Below are positions 32,383 through 39,964 of a stretch of DNA of 64,000 bases, in pieces. Every line of letters begins with the position of its first letter. The stretch's first letter is position 1. The notes below the pieces were generated by a model. The model saw only the letters and a list, made by a program, of their open reading frames with translations. It searched no databases and was not told where the DNA came from. The position numbers and the translations under genes were made by a program. The stretch is from Stutzerimonas urumqiensis. GTDB lineage: Bacteria > Pseudomonadota > Gammaproteobacteria > Pseudomonadales > Pseudomonadaceae. The stretch spans positions 124,001-188,000 of the forward strand of contig NZ_RBZQ01000003.1 of assembly GCF_003640395.1 (NCBI RefSeq). The letters run 5' to 3'.

Positions 32383-32775
32383 ATGAAACAGAACGTGATC
32401 CCCTCGTCCGACCCCGATCGCCTGGAAACCTGGGCGCGTTATGCCAAGGGCCTGTGCCGGGACTGCCGCGCCACCTGCTGCACGCTACCGGCCGAGGTGG
32501 GGCTGAACGACCTCATTCGGCTTGGCGTCGTGGATGAATTCGAGCGCGGCGAGCCGTTGCGGCAGATCGCCCGGCGGCTGGAAAAGGCAGGCGTCATCGA
32601 GCATTTCAACCAGAAGCGCGAGCGCTTCACGCTGACCCGCCTGTCCAACGGCGACTGCCTGTACCTCGATGCGCGCACGCGGCTGTGCACGGTCTACGAC
32701 CGCCGGCCCGACACCTGCCGCAACCACCCGCAGATCGGCCCACGACCGGGTTATTGCGCCTACCAGCGCAAGTGA
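32383..32775 (+). CDS. YkgJ-family cysteine cluster protein
   Basis: 130 aa from the ATG at 32383 (an ATG at 32350 is also in frame and would add 11 residues). The cysteine pattern CRDCRATCC near the N-terminus plus CLYLDARTRLC and DTCRNHP defines the YkgJ/UPF0153 zinc- or iron-chelating cluster family. The role is unknown. Divergent from glgP; the 198-bp gap shows no clear promoter. A repeat element follows 24 bp after the stop. Confidence 0.82.
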   Translation: MKQNVIPSSDPDRLETWARYAKGLCRDCRATCCTLPAEVGLNDLIRLGVVDEFERGEPLRQIARRLEKAGVIEHFNQKRERFTLTRLSNGDCLYLDARTRLCTVYDRRPDTCRNHPQIGPRPGYCAYQRK

Positions 32776-32799
32776 ACCCAGGAAGTCCGGGACTTCAAC

Positions 32800-32855
32800 G
32801 GTAGGATGGGCTTCGGCCCACCGATGACGGGTGATGGGCTGAAGCCCACCCTACC
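32800..32855. repeat. REP-like inverted repeat element
   Basis: Two related palindromic halves in inverted order: GGTAGGATGGGCTTCGGCCC... (32800-32822) and its imperfect complement with TGGGCTGAAGCCCACCCTACC (32835-32855). Each half contains a GGGCTnnnGCCC-type palindrome. This pattern is typical of intergenic REP elements dispersed in Pseudomonas genomes. It occupies the space between two plus-strand genes and could also act as a transcription terminator. Confidence 0.72.
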
Positions 32856-32944
32856 TGGCTACCCAGCCACGAACCGCATCGCTGGCCATCCGGGGCGCCG
32901 GCTTGCATGCTGGGTAGCTACGCAAAAGCCGAGGACCTGCCGGC

Positions 32945-33406
32945 ATGACCGCCGAACTCGATTTTCTCCAGCAGACACTGCATCAGGACATTCCGCTGAC
33001 CCGCGCCATGGGGCTGACCGTCACCGAATGGGACGGCCGGCGCCTGTGTCTGGAATTGCCGCTGGAGCCGAACATCAACCATCAGCTCAGCATGTTCGGC
33101 GGCAGCCTTTATAGCGGCGCCGTCCTGGCGGGTTGGGGCTGGCTGACCTTGCGCCTGCGCGCCGCCGCGCTCGACGACTGCCATGTGGTCATCCAGCACG
33201 CCGAGGTCAGCTACCCGCATCCCATGGACGGCACGGCGCGGGCGCTATGCGAGGGGCCGAGCGACGAGCAGTGGTCACGCTTCGAGCAGACCCTGCGCCG
33301 CCGCGGGCGTGCACGCCTGGCGCTGCGTACCTGGGTGCTGAATCCGGCGAATGAAGAAGCCGTGCGTTTCGATGGGCGCTTCGTCGTTCAGCGCGACGAC
33401 GCCTGA
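32945..33406 (+). CDS. YiiD C-terminal-type thioesterase (hot-dog fold)
   Basis: 153 residues matching the putative thioesterase domain found at the C-terminus of YiiD: RAMGLTVTEWDGRRLCLELPLEPNIN, then HQLSMFGGSLYSGAVLAGWGWL, the hot-dog helix, and QHAEVSYPHPMDGTARALCE. Substrate is probably an acyl-CoA or acyl-ACP thioester by family; unproven. The acetyltransferase half seen in YiiD is missing. Stop lies 3 bp from the convergent cysQ stop. Confidence 0.8.
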   Translation: MTAELDFLQQTLHQDIPLTRAMGLTVTEWDGRRLCLELPLEPNINHQLSMFGGSLYSGAVLAGWGWLTLRLRAAALDDCHVVIQHAEVSYPHPMDGTARALCEGPSDEQWSRFEQTLRRRGRARLALRTWVLNPANEEAVRFDGRFVVQRDDA

Positions 33407-33409
33407 GCC

Positions 33410-34221
<812 letters not shown>

Positions 34222-34225
<4 letters not shown>

Positions 34226-34788
34226 AGCACCAACTCCCCCCGCTGGATCAGCAGGTCACGGGCAAGGTAGAGCGCCGCCAGCGCGCGCCCCTCGCTGAAT
34301 TGCGGATGCCGCGCCAGGGCGGCGAGTTCCCGCAGGTTGACCCTGTCCACGCGCAGCGGCTCGGGCTCGTCGCCCGGCAGCCGCTCCGCGAACAGATCGC
34401 GCGCCAGCACCACCTGGATCCTCTGGCTCATATACCCCGGCGACAGCGACAGCTCGGTCAGGTGCTCCAGCTCGCGCGCGCCGAATCCGGCTTCTTCCTT
34501 GAGTTCGCGGTTGGCCGCATCGAGCACGTCCTCGCCGGGCTCGACCAGCCCCTTGGGCAGCGACAGCTCGTAGCTGTCCGTGCCGCCGCAGTATTCCTCG
34601 ACCAGCAGGGCGTGCTCGGCATCTTCCAGCGCCACGATCATCACCGCACCGTAGCCGCTGCCCTTGCCGACGAGCCGCTCGTAGGTGCGCTCGGTGCCGT
34701 TGGAAAAACGCAACTGCACCTCCTCGACACGGAACAGGCGGCTGGTGGCGACGATCTCGCGGGCGAGCACGGTGGGCTTCTGACGCAT
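34222..34788 (-). CDS. nudE: ADP compounds hydrolase NudE (Nudix)
   Basis: Nudix enzyme that hydrolyses ADP-ribose, Ap3A and NADH in Escherichia coli. 188 aa from the ATG at 34788 (MRQKPTVLAREIVATSRLF), the start that aligns with known NudE. The full Nudix box is present as GLVEPGEDVLDAANRELKEE followed by AGF (about 90-112). Overlaps cysQ downstream and is divergent from yrfG, with 93 bp between them. Confidence 0.94.
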
Positions 34789-34881
34789 GGGCAAGGACTC
34801 CAGGAAACGCGAAGGGTTATCATAGCCCGCCTTCATGAGTCAGCCGTGACGGCTTTTCGCCCGCCCCGACCGGACGCCACC

Positions 34882-35562
34882 ATGCCCATCGCCCTTCCGT
34901 GGTCCGACATCGACACCGTGCTGCTCGACATGGACGGCACCCTGCTCGACCTGCATTTCGACAATCACTTCTGGCTCGACCACCTGCCGCAGCGCTACGC
35001 CGAGCGCCACGGCATCAGCCGCGCCATGGCCGAACTCGAGCTGGGGCCGCTGTTCCATGCCCATGCCGGCAAGCTCACCTGGTACTGCCTGGATTTCTGG
35101 ACGAAGGAGCTGGACCTGCCGATCCGCGAGATGAAGCGCGAGATCGCCGACCTGATCGCGCTGAGGCCGGACGCCGACCGCTTCCTCGCGGCGCTGCGGC
35201 AGAGCGGCAAGCGCGTCGCGCTGATCACCAATGCTCACCGCGATTCGCTGTCGCTCAAGCTGGAGCGCATCGAGCTGGCGCCCTGGTTCGATCGATTGAT
35301 CAGCTCGCACGACTATGGCTTTCCCAAGGAAGACGCCAAGTTCTGGTATGCGCTGGAACGGGACTTCCCCTTCGATCCGGCGCGGTCGCTGTTCATCGAC
35401 GACAGCCTGTCGGTGCTGCGCAGCGCCCGGCGGCACGGCATCGCCCATCTGCTGGCGGTGCGCGAGCCCGACAGCCGCCGCGGCGCACGCGATACCGAAG
35501 AATTCGAGGCGGTGGATGACTGGCTGGCGCTGGTTCACGCGCTCGAAGGCCGCATCGACTGA
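34882..35562 (+). CDS. yrfG: GMP/IMP nucleotidase YrfG (HAD superfamily)
   Basis: HAD phosphatase acting on purine 5'-nucleotides in Escherichia coli. 226 aa from the ATG at 34882: motif I LLDMDGTLLDLHFDN with the nucleophile Asp, motif II ITNAH, motif III Lys in FPKEDAKFW and motif IV FIDDSLSVL. The frame is open upstream to 34300 but that part is antisense to nudE. Function is assigned by family. Confidence 0.93.
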   Translation: MPIALPWSDIDTVLLDMDGTLLDLHFDNHFWLDHLPQRYAERHGISRAMAELELGPLFHAHAGKLTWYCLDFWTKELDLPIREMKREIADLIALRPDADRFLAALRQSGKRVALITNAHRDSLSLKLERIELAPWFDRLISSHDYGFPKEDAKFWYALERDFPFDPARSLFIDDSLSVLRSARRHGIAHLLAVREPDSRRGARDTEEFEAVDDWLALVHALEGRID

Positions 35563-35691
35563 CCGCCGCACCCGCTCGCGGCAAAGGCATCGTCGGGCGC
35601 CGTCACCCGTGATCGCTCGACTAGACTTAGGTCCAATGTGCGACCCGCCGGGGTCGTCGGACCATCCGCACCTCGACAGCGGAACCCACGC

Positions 35692-37626
35692 ATGAGCAAG
35701 ACGGACGCCTTCGCCGAAGCCGGTAAGACCGCGGTGTTGCAGAACATCCACGGCACCATGGAGTTCCTGCGCAAGTACCCACCGTTCAACCAGATGGAAA
35801 GCGCCCATCTGGCATTCCTGGTGGAGCATTGCCAACTGCGCTTCTACGCGGCCGGCGACGCCATCATCAAACCCGACGATGGCCCGGTCGAACACTTCTA
35901 CATCGTCAAGCAGGGCCGGGTGTGCGGCGAACGCCCGCATTCGGCGCGGCGCGGCACCGAGACCACCTTCGAGATCGCTGCCGGCGAATGCTTCCCGATG
36001 GCCGCGCTGATCGGCGAACGCGCCACGCGCACCGAGCATCGCGCCGCCGAAGACACCTTCTGCCTGCTGCTGGACAAGACGGCCTTCGTCCGCCTTTTCG
36101 CCATTTCCGGCCCGCTGCGCGACTTCGCCCTGCGGGGCGTCAGCAGCCTGCTCGACCAGGTCAACCAGCAGGTGCAGTTGCGCGCGGTGGAAAGCCTCGG
36201 CGCCCAGTATTCGCTCAACACCCGGCTCGATGCCCTGGCGTTGCAGCGCCCGGTCCACTGCGCTCGCGAGCTGCCGGTGAACCAGGCGGTGAAGACCATG
36301 CACGAGCAGCACGTCGGCAGCATCGTCATCGTCGACGACGCGCTGCATCCGCTCGGCATCTTCACCCTGCGCGACCTGCGGCGGGCGATCGCCGATGGCG
36401 AATGCGACCTCACCCAGCCGATCGCCAACCTGATGACCGAAAACCCCTTCCACCTGCCGCCCGACGCCACCGCGTTCGACGCGGCAATGGCGATGACGGA
36501 GCGGCACATTGCGCATGTCTGCGTCGTCGAGAAAGGGCAGTTGCGCGGCGTGCTGTCCGAGCGTGACCTCTTCTCGTTGCAGCGTGTCGACCTGGTTCAC
36601 CTGGCGCGCACCATCCGCAATGCCGGCCGTATCTCCACGCTGGCGGCGCTGCGCAGCGAAATCCGCCAGCTGGTCGACAACATGCTGGCGCACGGTGCCT
36701 CGTCGACGCAGATCACCCACATCATCACGCTGCTGAACGACCACACGGTCTGCCGCGTCATCGAGCTGGCGATCGAGGCGTTGGGCGATCCCGGCGTGCC
36801 CTTCACCTGGCTGTGCTTCGGCAGCGAGGGCCGGCGCGAGCAGACGCTGCTGACCGACCAGGACAACGGCATCATGTTCGAGGCGAACGATGCGGCCGAA
36901 GCGGCCATGATCCGCGGGCGCCTGCTGCCGCTGGCCCAGCGCATCAACCAGGACCTCGCCGCCTGCGGCTTCACGCTGTGCAAGGGCGGCATCATGGCCG
37001 GCAACCCGGAGCTGTGCCTGTCGCGCCAGGAATGGACGCGGCGCTTTCGCGGCTTCGTCCGCGAATCGACGCCCGAGCACCTGCTCGGCTGCACCATCTA
37101 TTTCGACCTGCGAGCGGTCTGGGGGCCGGCCGATGGCTGCGAGAAGCTGCGGCTGGCGCTGATCGCCGAGATTCAGGAAAACAGCCTGTTCCAGCGCTCG
37201 ATGGTCGAGAACGCCTTGCGCCAGCGCCCCCCGGTCGGGCGCTTCCGCGACTTTGTCGTCGCCCGCAAGGGCGCCGTCAAGGACACGCTCGACCTCAAGG
37301 TGCAGGGTCTCACGCCCTTCGTCGACGGTGCGCGCCTGCTGGCACTGGCCCACGGCATCGAGACCTGCAACACGCTCGAGCGGCTGCGCCAGTTGGTCGC
37401 GTCCCGCATCATCGAGGAAAAGGACGGTGCCGCCTATGAAGAGGCCTACCAGTTCATCCAGCAGATGCGCATGCAGCAGCATCAGCACCAGGCGCGGCTT
37501 GGACAACCAATGACCAACCGACTCGACCCCGACACGCTCAACCACCTGGACCGGCGAATCCTGCGCGAGTCCTTCCGCCAGGCCCAGCGCCTGCAAGCCA
37601 GCCTGACCCTGCGCTACCAGCTATGA
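35692..37626 (+). CDS. cNMP-binding/CBS/DUF294 nucleotidyltransferase-like signalling protein
   Basis: 644 aa with four regions: a cyclic-nucleotide-binding-like jelly roll (about 25-140, ending in a FPMAALIGER-type loop), two CBS domains (about 165-290, NQAVKTMHEQHVGSIVIVDD and LMTENPFHLPP), a DUF294 nucleotidyltransferase-like domain with CFGSEGRREQTLLTDQDN (about 380-400) and a DUF294 C-terminal helical domain. GSEGRRE and DQD are the catalytic motifs of GlnD-type uridylyltransferases, so it may modify a protein or bind nucleotides; substrate unknown. Its stop overlaps the exonuclease start (ATGA). Confidence 0.87.
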   Translation: MSKTDAFAEAGKTAVLQNIHGTMEFLRKYPPFNQMESAHLAFLVEHCQLRFYAAGDAIIKPDDGPVEHFYIVKQGRVCGERPHSARRGTETTFEIAAGECFPMAALIGERATRTEHRAAEDTFCLLLDKTAFVRLFAISGPLRDFALRGVSSLLDQVNQQVQLRAVESLGAQYSLNTRLDALALQRPVHCARELPVNQAVKTMHEQHVGSIVIVDDALHPLGIFTLRDLRRAIADGECDLTQPIANLMTENPFHLPPDATAFDAAMAMTERHIAHVCVVEKGQLRGVLSERDLFSLQRVDLVHLARTIRNAGRISTLAALRSEIRQLVDNMLAHGASSTQITHIITLLNDHTVCRVIELAIEALGDPGVPFTWLCFGSEGRREQTLLTDQDNGIMFEANDAAEAAMIRGRLLPLAQRINQDLAACGFTLCKGGIMAGNPELCLSRQEWTRRFRGFVRESTPEHLLGCTIYFDLRAVWGPADGCEKLRLALIAEIQENSLFQRSMVENALRQRPPVGRFRDFVVARKGAVKDTLDLKVQGLTPFVDGARLLALAHGIETCNTLERLRQLVASRIIEEKDGAAYEEAYQFIQQMRMQQHQHQARLGQPMTNRLDPDTLNHLDRRILRESFRQAQRLQASLTLRYQL

Positions 37627-38327
37627 ATTGGCCGTGGCTGAAAACGCGCGGTACGCCTCTCACGCCGCGACAGCTCGAGCGACGCGGGCAACTGCCAGGC
37701 GCGCCAGCGTTGGAGGACCGCCCGCTCGCCGAGGAGCGCCTGGTGGTGCTCGACCTCGAGACCAGCGGCCTGAACATGCGCCGCGATGTGGTGCTGTCGA
37801 TCGGCGCGGTGGTCATCGAGCGCGGCGCGATCGACTTCGCCCAGCAGTTCGAACGCACCCTCAACCGGCCCGGCCAGAAGGTCGGCCCGAGCGTGCTGAT
37901 CCACGGCATCGCGCCGAGCGAGCTGGAGACCGGCAGCGAACCGGCCGAGGCGCTGCTCGACTTCATGGCGTTCGTCGGCGACAGCCCGCTGCTGGCATTC
38001 CATGCCGAATTCGACCGCCGCATGCTACGCCGCGCGCTGCGCCATTCGCTCGACTACAGGCTGCGCCACCCCTTTCTCGACGTCGCCCAGCTCGCGCCGA
38101 TGCTCTGCCCGGACGTCCGCCCGGGCAAAGGCACGCTGGACGACTGGGCTCGCCACTTTCGCCTGCAGGTCTCGCAGCGCCACCATGCCAGCGCCGACGC
38201 GATGGTGACCGCCGAGATCGCCTTGATCCTCTTCAGCCGCGCACGCCGCCAGGGCGCCGACAGCCTGACGAGCCTGGCCAGGCGACTCGAGACCTGGCGC
38301 CGGCGAGAGCGAGGCGGGCTGATCTGA
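37623..38327 (+). CDS. DEDDh 3'-5' exonuclease (DNA polymerase III epsilon-like)
   Basis: 234 aa. The exonuclease motifs are Exo I LDLETSG (Asp44, Glu46), Exo II around LLAFHAEFDRRML and Exo III HHASADAMVT. Standing apart from dnaQ and starting in the stop codon of the DUF294 gene, it is almost certainly translated together with it. In pseudomonads this pair commonly lies next to actP and a DUF485 gene, which here are 8 kb away. Role unknown: candidate for nucleotide or RNA/DNA end turnover. Confidence 0.88.
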   Translation: MNWPWLKTRGTPLTPRQLERRGQLPGAPALEDRPLAEERLVVLDLETSGLNMRRDVVLSIGAVVIERGAIDFAQQFERTLNRPGQKVGPSVLIHGIAPSELETGSEPAEALLDFMAFVGDSPLLAFHAEFDRRMLRRALRHSLDYRLRHPFLDVAQLAPMLCPDVRPGKGTLDDWARHFRLQVSQRHHASADAMVTAEIALILFSRARRQGADSLTSLARRLETWRRRERGGLI

Positions 38328-38362
38328 TCGCCCCCATTGCGGCCACTGAGCCGGCTTGCCAT

Positions 38363-38381
38363 GATATTGCGAATAATTCTT
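38363..38381 (+). promoter_or_regulatory. putative Fur box upstream of the ECF sigma gene
   Basis: The 19-mer GATATTGCGAATAATTCTT matches 13 of 19 positions of the Fur consensus GATAATGATAATCATTATC. It ends 31 bp before the sigma gene's TTG start in a locally AT-rich stretch that stands out from the GC-rich surroundings. Iron regulation of ECF iron-signalling operons by Fur is established in Pseudomonas. Confidence 0.55.
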
Positions 38382-38412
38382 GAATCGCTGGCGGCGCACG
38401 CAAGGAGAGCCT

Positions 38413-38931
38413 TTGACGGCTGAAGGTTCATCCCAACGGCAATGGGTGGAGACGCTCTACCGGGACCACCACGGCTGGCTGCTGGGCTGGCTGCGGCGCA
38501 AGCAACCCTGCCCGCAACGCGCCGAAGACCTGAGCCAGGACGCCTTCGTCCGCCTGCTCGGCCGCGAACGCATGAACGACCTGCGCGAGCCGCGCGCGCT
38601 GCTGCTGACCATCGCGCGCGGCCTGCTGATCGATCACTTCCGTCGCAGCGACCTCGAACAGGCCTACCTCGAAGCACTCGCCCAGGTGCCCGAGGGCGAA
38701 TACCCCAGCACCGAGGAGCAAGCCCTCGCGATCGAAGCGCTCGAACAGGTCGAGCGGCTGCTCGACGGCCTGTCCGCCCGCGCCCGCGCCGCCTTTCTCT
38801 ACAACCGTCTGGATGGCATGAGCCACGCCGAAATCGCCGAGCGACTGGGCGTCTCGGTACCCCGCGTGCGCCAGTACCTCGCCCAGGGCATGCGGCAGTG
38901 CTATGTCGCGTTGTACGGAACGCCCACATGA
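38413..38931 (+). CDS. FecI-like ECF sigma factor
   Basis: Iron-starvation extracytoplasmic-function sigma factor that should direct transcription of the adjacent TonB receptor. 172 aa from the TTG at 38413, preferred because AAGGAGAG lies just upstream; a TTG at 38380 would overlap the Fur box. Region 2 is visible as QRAEDLSQDAFVRLL to LIDHFRRSDLEQAYLE, region 4 as LDGLSARARAAFLYNRLDGMSHAEIAERLGVSVPRVRQYLA. Its stop overlaps the fecR start (ATGA). Confidence 0.92.
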   Translation: MTAEGSSQRQWVETLYRDHHGWLLGWLRRKQPCPQRAEDLSQDAFVRLLGRERMNDLREPRALLLTIARGLLIDHFRRSDLEQAYLEALAQVPEGEYPSTEEQALAIEALEQVERLLDGLSARARAAFLYNRLDGMSHAEIAERLGVSVPRVRQYLAQGMRQCYVALYGTPT

Positions 38932-39878
38932 CCTCCGACGCTCCGGTGCCCGAGGCCGTACTGCGAGCGGCCATCGACTGGAAGCTGCGCCTCGACGACG
39001 GCGAACCCGACATCGTCAGTCGGCTCGAGCGCTGGCTGGCCGAGGATGAACGTCATCGCCGCGCCTGGAACCAGCTGGGCACCATAGATCGTCATCTGGA
39101 CCCGGTACGGCCGCCGGTCACGCGCCAGGTGTTGCAGCGCTCGGCCCGCAAGCGACCGCCGTTGCTGCGTAGCCTGGCCGTCGCGGCGACGCTGATCGGC
39201 GCGCTCGGGCTGACGGACCGCCTCTGGCCGCTGGGCCACTGGACCGCCGACGTGCACACCGGACGCGGCGAGCAGCACAGCCTTCGATTGCCCGACGACA
39301 GCCACCTGCAACTCAACAGCCGGAGCGCCATCGACCTGCTGTACTCCGACCAGGAGCGGCGAATCCGCCTGCGCGAAGGCGAGGTTCTGGTCGACACTGC
39401 CGCCCGTGGCGATCCGCGGCCCTTCATCATCGAAACCGCCGAGGGCACCTTCCGAGCGCTCGGTACGCGCTTTCTGGTGCGAACGCACGCCGGCAGCACG
39501 CGCCTCGTGGTGCTCGCCGCCGCGGTCGCCGCGTCGCCGGGCGACACGGGTCAGACCCGCATCGTCCGGGCCGGCGAGCAGATCATCGTGAGCGGCAACC
39601 GCCTCGGGCCGAGCGAGCCTGCGCCGCCGGGCAGCGACGCCTGGAGCCGCGGCCTGCTGGTCGTGCAGGATGTGCCCCTCGGCGACCTGCTCGAGCAACT
39701 GGACGACTATCACACCGGTCACCTGAGCGCCGACCCCACCGTCGCACGACTGCGCATCACCGGCACCTTTCCGCTGACCGATACCGAGCGTGCGCTGAAT
39801 GCCCTGACCTTGAGCCTGCCCGTGCAGGTCGAGCGAACCACCGACTGGTGGCTGCGCCTGGTGCCGGCCGATCGCTGA
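38928..39878 (+). CDS. FecR-family anti-sigma/sigma regulator
   Basis: 316 aa inner-membrane regulator. The N-terminal cytoplasmic region (DWKLRLDDGEPDIVSRLERWLAEDERHRRAW) binds the sigma factor; one membrane helix follows near 80-97, then a FecR domain (VHTGRGEQHSLRLPDDSHLQLNSRSAIDL) and a C-terminal STN-like segment (about 245-310) that meets the receptor's signalling domain. Starts in the sigma gene stop. The longer open frame from 38442 is antisense-free but out of frame with the sigma gene. Confidence 0.92.
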   Translation: MTSDAPVPEAVLRAAIDWKLRLDDGEPDIVSRLERWLAEDERHRRAWNQLGTIDRHLDPVRPPVTRQVLQRSARKRPPLLRSLAVAATLIGALGLTDRLWPLGHWTADVHTGRGEQHSLRLPDDSHLQLNSRSAIDLLYSDQERRIRLREGEVLVDTAARGDPRPFIIETAEGTFRALGTRFLVRTHAGSTRLVVLAAAVAASPGDTGQTRIVRAGEQIIVSGNRLGPSEPAPPGSDAWSRGLLVVQDVPLGDLLEQLDDYHTGHLSADPTVARLRITGTFPLTDTERALNALTLSLPVQVERTTDWWLRLVPADR

Positions 39879-39880
39879 AA

Positions 39881-39906
39881 AAAATTCCACGCGGCCCTAT
39901 CACTTT
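39881..39906 (+). promoter_or_regulatory. possible ECF-dependent promoter of the TonB receptor gene
   Basis: Upstream of the receptor gene an A-rich GAAAAAAAT tract (about 39887-39895) is followed after a GC spacer by CCTATCAC. The A-rich -35 resembles promoters of FecI-type sigma factors ([10 protein letters not shown]), but the -10 is not distinctive. Position only weakly supports the assignment. Confidence 0.28.
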
Positions 39907-39964
39907 TGCGCTGCGAAACGGCAAGGGAGAAATGAGAGCAGTTCTTGTTCAGGAGTGAATTGCA

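Noticed and set aside
34840-37596. 918-codon minus-strand open frame antisense to yrfG and the DUF294 gene
   Set aside because: Antisense shadow with no recognisable domain; both opposite-strand genes have clear motifs.
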